DNA of 39,886 bases, taken from assembly GCA_035577985.1 (NCBI GenBank), contig DATJZY010000163.1, forward strand, positions 1 through 39,886, written 5' to 3'. Below the pieces are notes generated by a model, which was given only the letters and a program-made list of their open reading frames with translations, was not told the origin of the DNA and made no database searches. The position numbers and the translations under genes are program-made. This DNA comes from Candidatus Eisenbacteria bacterium (lineage in GTDB: Bacteria > Desulfobacterota > Binatia > DP-6). Shown here piece by piece: positions 17,453 to 25,990 of this stretch. How positions within the stretch are numbered: position 1 is the stretch's first letter; each line of letters starts with the position of its first letter.

Positions 17453-17467
17453 TACCGTCGGTCGGTA
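17453..17467. promoter_or_regulatory. TetR operator, copy 2, touching the tetR start codon
   Basis: TACCGTCGGTCGGTA has 5-base inverted arms and matches copy 1 at 11 of 13 bases in the core. It ends on the A of the TetR start codon (17467), so binding would block both transcription and access to the start. A GATAAT -10-like hexamer is at 17438-17443 between the copies. Confidence 0.55.
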
Positions 17468-18072
17468 TGTCAAGATCCCGCTTCGTGAACAGGAAGGCCG
17501 AGCAGGGGCAGGCGACCCGCGAGCAGCTCGTCGCCGCCGCCACCAAGCTCTTCGCCTCGCAGGGCTACGCGGCGACGTCGATCGAGCAGGTCCTCAACGA
17601 GTCGGGCGTGAGCCGCGGCGCGCTCTACCACCACTTCGACAGCAAGGAGGCGCTCTTCGAGGCCGTCCTCGAGGCCGTCGAGGCGAGCATCGCGACGTCG
17701 ATCGCGCAGGCGGCCGCTCGCGCGAAGAACGCCGTCGAGGCGCTGCGAACCGGCTGCAACGCGTGGCTCCGGATCGCCGAGGATCCGGCCGCGCACCGTA
17801 TCGCGCTGGTCGACGCGCCGTCGGTCGTCGGCTGGCAGCGCTGGCGCCAGATCGACGAGCGCCACGGCTTCGGGCTCTTGAAGCGCGCGCTCGAGGCCGT
17901 GGCGGCCGAGGGACGCCTTCGTCCCGAGCTGGTGGACGTCCTCGCACACATGCTGCTCGCGGCCCTGCTCGAGGTGACGCTCGTCATCGCGCGTGCGCCC
18001 GATCGCGCCAAGGCGCGCCGCGCGGGCCAGGCCGCGGTCGACGCGTTGCTCGACAAGCTCCTCGCGACGTGA
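17467..18072 (+). CDS. TetR-family transcriptional regulator (divergent from the hydrolase)
   Basis: 201 residues. The DNA-binding domain is classical: REQLVAAATKLFASQGYAATSIEQVLNESGVSRGALYHHFDSKEALFEAV. The regulatory domain includes HRIALVDAPSVVGWQRWRQID, a stretch common in AcrR/TetR regulators of small hydrolase or oxidoreductase genes. The ATG at 17467 sits directly on operator copy 2, so autoregulation is expected, and the divergent alpha/beta hydrolase gene is the obvious second target. It converges on the NTT-HEAT gene with 15 bases between stops. Ligand unknown. Confidence 0.92.
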   Translation: MSRSRFVNRKAEQGQATREQLVAAATKLFASQGYAATSIEQVLNESGVSRGALYHHFDSKEALFEAVLEAVEASIATSIAQAAARAKNAVEALRTGCNAWLRIAEDPAAHRIALVDAPSVVGWQRWRQIDERHGFGLLKRALEAVAAEGRLRPELVDVLAHMLLAALLEVTLVIARAPDRAKARRAGQAAVDALLDKLLAT

Positions 18073-18087
18073 GCCCGCCGCGCGCGC

Positions 18088-21000
18088 TCAACCCTTGGGC
18101 TCCAGGCGCGCGCGATCGTCGAGCAGGTCGCGCAGGCGGCGCGAGAGCGTCTGACAGATCGCGATTGCGATCGCGGGCTGCGTTTCCATGGTCTGGAGGA
18201 CCGCGTCGCGCGACAGGCGCAGGAGCCGCACCGTCCCGACGGCCGTCGCCGAGGCCGCGCGCATCTCGCCGTCGAGGATCGCCATCTCGCCGAAGAACTC
18301 GCCCGGCTTGAGGGTCCGGATGGGGATCCCCGCCTTGGTAACGAGCACGTCGCCCTCCACGATGACGTAGAGGCCGTCGGTGAGATCGCCCTCGGTCACG
18401 ATCGGGGCGCCGGCGGGGAACGTCACCTTCTCGACGGCCGCCGCGAGATCGGCGAGCTGCTGCGTCGTCAGTCGCTCGAAGAGGTCGAGGCTGCGCAGGT
18501 GCAGGAGCGTCTCGATGTCGGGTGCCATGGCGGGCGCGTTCGTCCCGTATGGCACGGAGCCGTGATTCCCGTCGAGCTGGAGGCGCGCGCGCGTCTCGGC
18601 GTCGAGCGTGCCGTGGAGCAGCGCGGCGGTCAGCGCATCGCCGTCGGTCGCGAGCGCCCGCGCCGCGTCGTCGAAGGACGGCGGCGCGCTGCCGAGGAGC
18701 CGTCCGGCGCGCGCCGCGATCGCATGCGGGCTCTCGCGCTCGAGGAGCGGGAGCAGGCGCTCGGCGTCCTCCGCCGGCAGCACGGCCTCCAGGGCCTCCA
18801 GGAGCACCGCGCGCTCGCGGCTGCTCGTCGTGCTCCGCAGGAGCTCGCTCGCGCGACCGATGCGCTCGTCGTCGAGCGCCGCGGCGAGGAGGAGGAGCGC
18901 GGTGTGGGCGTTCTCGTCGACGCGCTCGCGCAGGCGTCGCAGCACGATGTCCGCCGCGCCCCCGGCGCGCAGCGCTTCGCCCTGCACGAGGAGACGGAGG
19001 CTCGCCTCGACCTCACGGTCGACCAGCCCCTGCAGCGCCTGCTCCTCCTCCGGCATCTCGCGCAGGATCGGCAGGGCCCTGGCGCGTGCGGCCAGCCGTC
19101 CGAAGCGCAGCGTCTCGCAGAGCGCACCGACGGCGGCGGGACCCAGCGCCCGCAAGGCCTCCTGCGCCGCGGCGGCTTCGCCGGCGTCGGGCGCCGCCAG
19201 ACGCCCGGCCGCCCAGCGCGCTTCTTCGGCGACACCCGAGGCTCCGACGAAGCGCAGCACCGCCGTCCGCACGCGCACGTCGTGGTCGTCGCGATGCGCG
19301 AGGAGCGCGGGGCCCAGCGCCGAGACGCGCGCACCGTACCGTTCCGCGACGTCAGCGAGCGCGAGTGCGGCGTGTGGTCGATCGTCGGGATGGTCGAGCC
19401 GGGCCGCGAGGCGCCGCAGGTGCCGGAGGGCGTCGGCGGATGCGGGCTCGGCGTCACGACGCAGCAGCTCGGCGCGCAGCTCCTCGCGGACGATCTGGCG
19501 CGTCGCCGCGTCCTCGCTCTCGAGGGCCGAGGCGAGGAGGTCCTCGAGGTCGCTTCGACGCTCGAGGCGACACAGCGCCGCGACGGCTGCCAGACGGACG
19601 GCTTCGCGCTCGTCGCCGGCGGCCGTGTCGAGCACGCGACGCCGCTCCGGCTCGCCGGCCGCCGGGCCCAGCAGGCGTGCGAACGCCTGGACGAGGTTCG
19701 CCCGGTCGATCGTGTCGAGACCGTCGGGCGCAGTGAGGAGTGCCGCGACCGCATCCGCCGCGGACTTGCTCCGCAAGGTCGTCCCCTCGAGGATCCGGTC
19801 GAGCGCCGTGATGAGGAGCCGCCGGTTCGCGGGCGGTGCCGCGCCGAGCGCCCGCGCGAGCGTCGCGACGGCGCGGGTGGGCGGCGCCTCGGCGACGAGC
19901 GCGCACGCAGCGCGACATCGTGCGAGGTCGGGGCTCTCGAGGCTCTTGCCGATGCCGCGCAGCGTGGATGTGTCGAGCAAGACGGCGAGCGGCTTCGGCG
20001 ACCCGGCGCCGCCGTGCTCGGCGGCCGCCACCTCGAGCAGCAGCGTGGGATACTGCCACCAGAGCATGAGCGCCAGGACGAGCCACAGGACGGCGACGGG
20101 AAGACCGATCCACCCGACCCACGCCGCGCTGCCGACGCCGAGAATGGCGATCACAACGAGGTTGCCGGCGACGGCGCCGACGCGCTTCGCCGCGCCGTCG
20201 ACCAGCGCCGTCACCGTCGCGCGCACGTGTTCGGGAAAGAGCGTCAGCAGGATGCGCTGGGCGGGATCGTAGACGGCGTGGTCCTGGAGCGTCGCCCCCG
20301 CCATGGCGCCGACGCCGGCGGGCAGGCTCGTGCGCAGGCAGAGCCCGGCGAGCCCCAGGAGGTAGATCACCGGTGAGACGGCGGCGGCGAGCGGGACGCC
20401 GAGCCAGCGGAAGAGCGCGGAGGTGCCGAGGACCTGGAGCGCCAGCACGCCGACGTTGATCCAGCCGCGGATCACCGCGTACAGGTCGAGCAAGCGCTGT
20501 TCGCCGGTCGCGCCGCGCGTCGCGAGATCGGCGACGTACGAGAACTCGAAGTAGAGCATCGGGCCGAGCACGCCGGCCAGGAGCGACGAGACCACGAGCA
20601 CGCGGAAGAGCCAGCCCCGCCACAGGACCCAGAAGCGGCGGTGCGCCGTGTCCTCACGACGGGCGGCGCGCCGGGCCCGCACGGGTTGCCGTTGGCGCAG
20701 CGGGCGCGTCGCGAGCGCGCCCAGGCCGAGCAACGCGGCGGCGATCGGGAGCAGCGTCGGGATGCCGAACGCGTGCGCGAGCGGCGCAGAGGCGAAGCTC
20801 CCGCAGATCGTACCGAGCGTGCCGCCGGCCGTCATGAGGCCGAAGAGGCGCTTGCCCTGCCGCGCGGTCACGAGGCCGCCGAGCACGGTCCAGAAGACGA
20901 GGACCGCGATCGCGTCGATCTGCTTCGCGACCACGACCAGCACGGCGAACGCGCTCGTCACGCGCGCGATGACGAGGGCCCAGAGCGGCAGCAGCAGGAA

Positions 21001-21285
21001 CCCGAACACCAGGAGGACCCGACCGAGCAGGCGACGCTGGTCGCTGCGGGCGGCGATCCGACCGACGGCGACGCTCGTTCCCGCGAGCAGGATCGAGTTC
21101 ACGAGGAACACGAGCGGCAGGCGTTCGACGCCGATGCGCTTCAGGAAGAACGTCTCGGAAACGTTGGTCACCGACACCGACGCCCACTCGATGAGGAACA
21201 GGGCGACGGCGCCGGTGGCGAGCACGCGTCCCTCGCCCGGCTCGATCTCGAACGCGCGCTGCCAACGCTCCGCGAGAGCGGCCAC
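18088..21285 (-). CDS. Three-part fusion: NTT-like carrier, HEAT repeats, cyclic-nucleotide-binding domain
   Basis: 1065 residues from a GTG at 21285 (weak ribosome-binding site). Residues 1 to about 415 form about 12 membrane helices of the ATP/ADP-translocase-like (NTT, Npt1/Npt2) MFS group, with 'SVTNVSETFFLKRIGVERLPLVFLVNS'-type sequence in the first helices. Residues about 440-880 are Ala/Leu/Arg-rich helical HEAT-like repeats. The C-terminus (about 915-1050) is a cyclic-nucleotide-binding domain with a phosphate cassette GEFFGEMAILDGEMRAA (starts about 995, Arg near 1009) and no helix-turn-helix. This suggests a transporter or membrane sensor whose activity is set by cAMP, cGMP or a related ligand (inference). 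It is the last gene of the envelope cluster, 38 bases after the NTT gene, with a hairpin between them. Confidence 0.85.
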   Translation of the reverse strand: MAALAERWQRAFEIEPGEGRVLATGAVALFLIEWASVSVTNVSETFFLKRIGVERLPLVFLVNSILLAGTSVAVGRIAARSDQRRLLGRVLLVFGFLLLPLWALVIARVTSAFAVLVVVAKQIDAIAVLVFWTVLGGLVTARQGKRLFGLMTAGGTLGTICGSFASAPLAHAFGIPTLLPIAAALLGLGALATRPLRQRQPVRARRAARREDTAHRRFWVLWRGWLFRVLVVSSLLAGVLGPMLYFEFSYVADLATRGATGEQRLLDLYAVIRGWINVGVLALQVLGTSALFRWLGVPLAAAVSPVIYLLGLAGLCLRTSLPAGVGAMAGATLQDHAVYDPAQRILLTLFPEHVRATVTALVDGAAKRVGAVAGNLVVIAILGVGSAAWVGWIGLPVAVLWLVLALMLWWQYPTLLLEVAAAEHGGAGSPKPLAVLLDTSTLRGIGKSLESPDLARCRAACALVAEAPPTRAVATLARALGAAPPANRRLLITALDRILEGTTLRSKSAADAVAALLTAPDGLDTIDRANLVQAFARLLGPAAGEPERRRVLDTAAGDEREAVRLAAVAALCRLERRSDLEDLLASALESEDAATRQIVREELRAELLRRDAEPASADALRHLRRLAARLDHPDDRPHAALALADVAERYGARVSALGPALLAHRDDHDVRVRTAVLRFVGASGVAEEARWAAGRLAAPDAGEAAAAQEALRALGPAAVGALCETLRFGRLAARARALPILREMPEEEQALQGLVDREVEASLRLLVQGEALRAGGAADIVLRRLRERVDENAHTALLLLAAALDDERIGRASELLRSTTSSRERAVLLEALEAVLPAEDAERLLPLLERESPHAIAARAGRLLGSAPPSFDDAARALATDGDALTAALLHGTLDAETRARLQLDGNHGSVPYGTNAPAMAPDIETLLHLRSLDLFERLTTQQLADLAAAVEKVTFPAGAPIVTEGDLTDGLYVIVEGDVLVTKAGIPIRTLKPGEFFGEMAILDGEMRAASATAVGTVRLLRLSRDAVLQTMETQPAIAIAICQTLSRRLRDLLDDRARLEPKG

Positions 21286-21305
21286 GGCGGGGCTCTAGCA
21301 GACTT

Positions 21306-21323
21306 CCCGCGAGGAGTCGCGGG
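21306..21323 (-). terminator. Hairpin directly after the NTT transporter stop
   Basis: CCCGCGA (21306-21312) and TCGCGGG (21317-21323) form a perfect 7-base stem with a 4-base loop, abutting the NTT stop codon at 21324. Without a U-tract it could be a partial terminator or attenuator reducing expression of the downstream NTT-HEAT-cNMP gene. Confidence 0.45.
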
Positions 21324-22748
21324 TCAAGCGGCGGCTTGCGATGCGTGCGCCTGCATGAGGCGCGTGTGGTCGCGCACGATCACGGCCGCCGCACAGAGCC
21401 AGAAGGCGACGAGCGCCACGTTCAGGATCGAGAGCCCGGCGATCGAGAGACCGAGGACCTGGGAGCCGACGAACACCGTGAGCGCCGCCATCCCGTCGCC
21501 GAGGCGCATGAACAGCGTGTCGATCGCCGGCTTGGTCCAATACTTCATGGTCGCCGTCGTCGGCAGCCAGATCACCTGGCGGGCCGTGTTGTCGATCGAG
21601 TAGTTGGTCGCGTTCTCCGCGATCTTTCCCACCCGTACGACCGCCAGCACGGGGAAGAGCGCCATCGTCGAGTACGAGACGAGGGCGATGGTCGGGAGGA
21701 GCAGCAGGACGGCGCCGATCCCACCGTAGCGATACAGACGCGACGCGAGCAGCGACTGCGCCAGGAGCGCGAACAGGTTCACCCAGAAGAAGTAGCCGCC
21801 GTAGAACGCCGTCGTGCCGTCGCGGACGAACGTGCGGACGGCTTTCGCGCCGGCGATGCCCTGTGCCGTCACGTCGGAGTGGAGCGCCTCCTGCACGACG
21901 CGGAAGAGGAGGTTCTCGCCGTTCGTGTTGACCCAGTTCGTGAGCACCGCGACGGTCGCGACCGCGACCAGGTAGCGGTGCTTCGCGATCATCGCGAGCG
22001 CGCCCTCGCCGGTGGGCGGCGCGGCGACCGCGGGCGCGCTCGGCTTCGTACGCTCGGCGCGCGGCGTTCCGGCAGGTCCGCGCGCGTCGGCCAGGCGCGT
22101 CAGCACGATCGAGAGCGCGAGCGGCACGGTCGCGACCAGGAGCAGCGTCCCGCTGTCGGCCAGCCCCGAGCGCAGCAAGTGCTGCGTCAGGAACGATCCG
22201 AATGCGGCGCCGCCGGTCGCCCCGACGGCGATGAGGGGCAGCAGCCGTCCGCCGCGCTCCCCGGCGTAGAGGTCGGCGGCGAAGGTCCAGAACTGCGCCA
22301 CGACGAAGACGCCGAACATCCCGACCCAGAGGTAGAACACGACGCCGGCGAGGGGCAGGTTCTCGAACAGGAAGCCGGGGCGCAGGAGCCAGAAGAGGAC
22401 CAGGTTCGAGATGCACACGAGCGTCACGCGCGTGATGAGCGTGCGGCGCGGCCAGCGGGTGGACAGGCGCGCGTAGACCGACACGACGCCCCACAGCAGC
22501 AGGCTCTGCCCGAAGCTCGTGTAGGCCTTCAGCTCGACCTGCGAGAACCCCGACACCTCGGAGACCGCGATCCATCCGTCCCGCAGCGCCTTCACGAAGT
22601 AGTACGCGCACAGGATGAGGAAGACGTCGGCGAACATGACGACGCCCGTCAGGCCCTCGCCGGGGCGGATGTCGGTGACGAGGCGAAGGCCGCGCTCGAG
22701 CGGGGTGAGCTTGTCGCGCGCGGGCGCGGGCGTCGGCTCGGCGTCCAC
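21324..22748 (-). CDS. NTT-type nucleotide transporter-like protein (Npt1/Npt2 family)
   Basis: 474 residues with about 12 membrane helices. A short Pro-rich N-terminus precedes FADVFLILCAYYFVKALRDGW, the counterpart of the first-helix 'lRdlKD' block of ATP/ADP translocases. The later segment YSIDNTARQVIWLPTTATMKYWTKPAIDTLFMRLGDGMAAL is highly typical of the family. Known NTTs exchange ATP for ADP or import nucleotides in plastids and intracellular bacteria; members in free-living bacteria have no proven substrate. The GTG start at 22748 follows the stop of the L,D-transpeptidase-like gene without a gap, so the two should be translationally coupled. Transport of a nucleotide or another phosphorylated metabolite is inference. 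Confidence 0.85.
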   Translation of the reverse strand: MDAEPTPAPARDKLTPLERGLRLVTDIRPGEGLTGVVMFADVFLILCAYYFVKALRDGWIAVSEVSGFSQVELKAYTSFGQSLLLWGVVSVYARLSTRWPRRTLITRVTLVCISNLVLFWLLRPGFLFENLPLAGVVFYLWVGMFGVFVVAQFWTFAADLYAGERGGRLLPLIAVGATGGAAFGSFLTQHLLRSGLADSGTLLLVATVPLALSIVLTRLADARGPAGTPRAERTKPSAPAVAAPPTGEGALAMIAKHRYLVAVATVAVLTNWVNTNGENLLFRVVQEALHSDVTAQGIAGAKAVRTFVRDGTTAFYGGYFFWVNLFALLAQSLLASRLYRYGGIGAVLLLLPTIALVSYSTMALFPVLAVVRVGKIAENATNYSIDNTARQVIWLPTTATMKYWTKPAIDTLFMRLGDGMAALTVFVGSQVLGLSIAGLSILNVALVAFWLCAAAVIVRDHTRLMQAHASQAAA

Positions 22749-24359
22749 CTACTGCGGCGTGGCGCCGACCCCGGTCGTGGCGAGCGCGAGCCCCGGGAAC
22801 GGATGGTGCACGCTCACCTTGCGCAGCTCGCGCGCGAACGGGATGTCGACCAGGTGGTAGAACTGCACCCGCTCGGGCTCGTAGGCGGCCTCGCGGAGCG
22901 CCACCTCGTGGTACTCGCGCCCGACGGCCGCGTTGCGACCGACGAAGCGGCCGTCGCGCACGTCGTGGAAGACGCCGTGGTCGGCGCCGTCGTAGTCGAG
23001 GTCGCCGGCGTAGAGCCAGGCGTAGTAGGCGTGGCGATCGATCGGCGCCCGAAGCGCGTCGGGTGTCTTGTCGTGCAGGGAGTAGGCGACGAAGTAGCGC
23101 ACGCCCATCACCTCGGGCGTGAGGTCGCCGTCGATGTCGAACACGTCGTAGAGCTGCGACTCGTTGTAGTAGACGTCCACGTCGTAGATGCGCTCGGTCT
23201 CCGCGGGCAGGAGCTGCCGCAGCTCGGCGATGTGGCCGACGTTCACGTGCGTGCATCCGTGCGACATCGGCCCGCGCGAGAGCAGCCACAGGTAGCGGTA
23301 GGGCTTCCCGTCGGGGTTGCCGTGGGTCCCCGTGCGCCACGCCGCCGGGAGGAAGCCCGTCTGCGCGGGCTCCATCTGCCACCACAGCGTGTGGAAGGAG
23401 TTGTGCATGTTGGTGCCGACGTGCATGTACGGCAGCCACGGCGAGTAGCTGTACGACTCGTCGGTCGGGATGTGGTCGACCGTGAGGGAGCGCTGGTGGG
23501 TGGTGAGCGCGCGCCGTCCCGGGGTTGGGTAGTAGGGAATGCGCTTCCCGTTCCAGGTCGTGTACTCGTTGAAGGTGCCGACCGGATAGATCGCGGTGAA
23601 CTCGTCGAACGTGATGGCGCCGTCGCGGACGGGATAGAGGCCGTGCGACACGTTGGCGAGCAGCACGAGGAACGCCGCGCGCAGCTCGGCCGACGGCTTG
23701 CCGCCCGACGTCGCCCGCGCGACGAGCGCGTCCACCTGCGGGCCCATGCCCGGCTCGAGCTCAGTCAGCCACAGGCGCGTCGGCAGCATCAGGTTCACCA
23801 GCTCGATGCGCCGGGCCGCGTCGAGATGCCGGCGATCCTCCGGCTGGACCTCCGCCGTCCAGCGCGCGACCACGTCGTCGACGGGGATGTGGATGCGGAA
23901 GACGCGCCCGGGGTTCAGGCGCTCCAGCAGCCGCAGGTTCCGCTCGCGCAGCGCCGCCGGCGAGAGCGTCTTCTCCTCGCGCACGAGGCGTTCGAGATCC
24001 ACCTCGCGCAGCCTGGCCTCGAACTCATCGAAGGCGTGGTTCTGCGTGAGCACCATGCGATCGGCGTCGACCAGCGTGCGATAGGTGCGCCAGCGCTGCC
24101 AGAGATCGCGCGCGTAATCCGCGAGAACGTCGTCGGACAGGACGGCCGTCGCGCGCAGCTGATTGCCGCGCCCGACGTGCAGGTGCAGCCGCTGCGGGTC
24201 GGCCGTGCGCGGCGCGAAGCCTGTATAGAAGGACGGCTCGCGCCGATCGTAGTAGAGGCCGTACGACATCGGATCGGCCGGCCCGCCGCTGCCGGCGCGT
24301 CCCACCGCGGGCGCCAGGCTCGACAACAGGACGACTGCGATCCACCAGAAGTTCCGCAT
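22749..24359 (-). CDS. Secreted L,D-transpeptidase-like protein (YkuD type), paralogue 1
   Basis: 536 residues. A signal peptide (MRNFWWIAVVLLSSLAPAVG) directs it to the periplasm. The YkuD signature is MSHGCTHVNVGH with Cys369; the partner His may be in NSFH (about 323), which is conserved with paralogue 2, rather than the closer H346, which is not. A large N-terminal region of about 300 residues, including EPSFYTGFAPRTADPQR and GRGNQLRATAVL, precedes the catalytic part and is not in ordinary L,D-transpeptidases. The family crosslinks meso-diaminopimelate stems or attaches lipoproteins. A strong GGAGGAA site precedes the ATG. The next gene starts at its stop codon. Confidence 0.82.
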   Translation of the reverse strand: MRNFWWIAVVLLSSLAPAVGRAGSGGPADPMSYGLYYDRREPSFYTGFAPRTADPQRLHLHVGRGNQLRATAVLSDDVLADYARDLWQRWRTYRTLVDADRMVLTQNHAFDEFEARLREVDLERLVREEKTLSPAALRERNLRLLERLNPGRVFRIHIPVDDVVARWTAEVQPEDRRHLDAARRIELVNLMLPTRLWLTELEPGMGPQVDALVARATSGGKPSAELRAAFLVLLANVSHGLYPVRDGAITFDEFTAIYPVGTFNEYTTWNGKRIPYYPTPGRRALTTHQRSLTVDHIPTDESYSYSPWLPYMHVGTNMHNSFHTLWWQMEPAQTGFLPAAWRTGTHGNPDGKPYRYLWLLSRGPMSHGCTHVNVGHIAELRQLLPAETERIYDVDVYYNESQLYDVFDIDGDLTPEVMGVRYFVAYSLHDKTPDALRAPIDRHAYYAWLYAGDLDYDGADHGVFHDVRDGRFVGRNAAVGREYHEVALREAAYEPERVQFYHLVDIPFARELRKVSVHHPFPGLALATTGVGATPQ

Positions 24360-24379
24360 CTTCGTTCCTCCTCGCCGCT

Positions 24380-25990
24380 CTAGTCGAGCAGCAGCTTCCC
24401 GCGATCGAGCGCGTGCCCCGCGCCCACCTTGCGCAGCTCGCGGTTCAGCTCCATCCCCCTGTCACTGTCGAACGGTACGGGCTTCACCGTGTAGAACTGG
24501 ATCGCTTCGGGCTCGAACGGCGCCTCGTAGAGCGGCACGTTCGAGAGCGTCTGCGCCTCCTCGGCCTTGCGTCCGACGAAGCGGCAGACCGGCACCTCGC
24601 GCATGGTCACCTTGCCCACCGGTCCCAGCACCGCGTTGTTCCCGTAGAGCCACCGATAGTACGGATCGCGCCGATTCGCCACGTAGGTGCGCAGCGGCGT
24701 GTGCTCGGTGTCGCACTTGTAGGCGATGTAGTACTGCACGCCGACCACCGCCTCGGTGCCGTCGCCGCGGACGTCGAACACGTCGTAGCAGCCGGGCAGG
24801 TTGCGGAACGTCCGCACGCGCTCGAGCACGGTCGACTCGGTCGGTACGATCTGCCGCATCTCGCTCACGTGCCCGGAAGCGAGACGGGTGCAGCCGTGGG
24901 AGACCGGCGCGCGGCTCGTGATCCAGAGGTTCTGGTAGGGCTTCTTGCCATCGCGCTCGCTCACCATGTTGCGCCACGCGGACGGCAGGAACTTGGTCGA
25001 GTTCAGCTGGCAGCGCACGCCGGCGTTGTGGAACGCGTTGTAGGTGATGCCGCCCGCGTACTGGTACGGCAGCATGGTGATGAAGCCGTATCCGGGGTTC
25101 GGCGAGAGGTAGTCGACCATGCCGAGGAGCCCGCGCCCGTGCGTGCGCGGCGTCAGGTTCCACACGCCCGTCACCCCGAAGTCCGGGAGCTTCTCGCCGC
25201 GGTACGTCGTCGTCGCGTCGACCGTGCCGGCGGGATAGACGGCCGTGAACTCGATCGCCTGCACCGCGCCGTCGCGCACCGTGTAGAGGCCGCCGGTCGC
25301 CTTGTCGACGAACGGGCCCACCTGCTCGCGGAGCGCGGCGCCATCGGGTCCGCCCTGTCGCGCGGCGTCGGCGGCGCGTCCGAGCATCGCGTCGAGGTCG
25401 GGCGGGAGCGCAGTCAGGTTCACACGTCCGGGCAGGACGGCGTTCGCGGCGTCGAGACGCTGGGCGGCCGATGCACCGGCGTCGAGCGCGGCGAGGGTCG
25501 GCTGCCAGCGCTTGGCGACCTGGTCGACCGGGATGCGGATGCGGAAGACGCGATCGGGGTTGAGCTTCGACATCAGCTCCAGCGTCTTCGCACGATCGCG
25601 GCTCGCGGCGACGCCGGCGGCGCCGGTCTCGTCGAGGCGCGCCGTGAAGCGCTCGTACTGCTTGTTGGTGGTGAGGGTGATGACGCCGCGGTCGATCAGC
25701 TCCTGGTAGACCTTGCGGCGTTCGACGAGATCGCTCGCGTACGCGTCGATCTCGCGCTCGCCGAGCACGACCGTCACGCGCACCTGGTTGCCGCGCCCGA
25801 GCTCGATGTGGACGCGCTCGGGGTCCTGCGTGCGCGGCGCGAAGCCGACGTAGAAGGACGGCTCGTACCAGTGGAAGTACACGCCCGGCGCCGGCTCGGC
25901 GCCGTCCCACTCGATCTCGCTCGCCTCGAGCGCCGCGCGCGCCGACGTCGCGGCGAGCAGGAGCACGAGGATCGTCCAGGCCGGCCTCAC
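24380..25990 (-). CDS. Secreted L,D-transpeptidase-like protein (YkuD type), paralogue 2
   Basis: 536 residues from a GTG overlapping the previous stop (GTGA), giving the signal peptide MRPAWTILVLLLAATSARA. It aligns with paralogue 1 over its whole length and has the same number of residues. Shared blocks are EPSFYxGFAPRTxDPxR, GRGNQxRxTxVL, RVFRIxIPVD, GLYxVRDGA, and the catalytic VSHGCTRLASGH with Cys367. The candidate His is H321 in NAFH. A tandem duplication with retained catalytic motifs suggests two related but distinct envelope reactions. It is downstream of the PEP-synthase-like gene, 20 bases before paralogue 1. Confidence 0.82.
   Translation of the reverse strand: MRPAWTILVLLLAATSARAALEASEIEWDGAEPAPGVYFHWYEPSFYVGFAPRTQDPERVHIELGRGNQVRVTVVLGEREIDAYASDLVERRKVYQELIDRGVITLTTNKQYERFTARLDETGAAGVAASRDRAKTLELMSKLNPDRVFRIRIPVDQVAKRWQPTLAALDAGASAAQRLDAANAVLPGRVNLTALPPDLDAMLGRAADAARQGGPDGAALREQVGPFVDKATGGLYTVRDGAVQAIEFTAVYPAGTVDATTTYRGEKLPDFGVTGVWNLTPRTHGRGLLGMVDYLSPNPGYGFITMLPYQYAGGITYNAFHNAGVRCQLNSTKFLPSAWRNMVSERDGKKPYQNLWITSRAPVSHGCTRLASGHVSEMRQIVPTESTVLERVRTFRNLPGCYDVFDVRGDGTEAVVGVQYYIAYKCDTEHTPLRTYVANRRDPYYRWLYGNNAVLGPVGKVTMREVPVCRFVGRKAEEAQTLSNVPLYEAPFEPEAIQFYTVKPVPFDSDRGMELNRELRKVGAGHALDRGKLLLD

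Noticed and set aside
18088..22748. ATP/ADP-translocase-like genes as proof of an intracellular energy parasite
   Set aside because: The window is rich in catabolic and regulatory genes of a free-living lifestyle, and NTT-like proteins also occur in free-living bacteria.
21336..24383. A 1015-codon plus-strand frame opposite the NTT and L,D-transpeptidase genes
   Set aside because: It spans two real genes antisense, has His/Arg/Val-rich composition with no family motif, and no ribosome-binding site.
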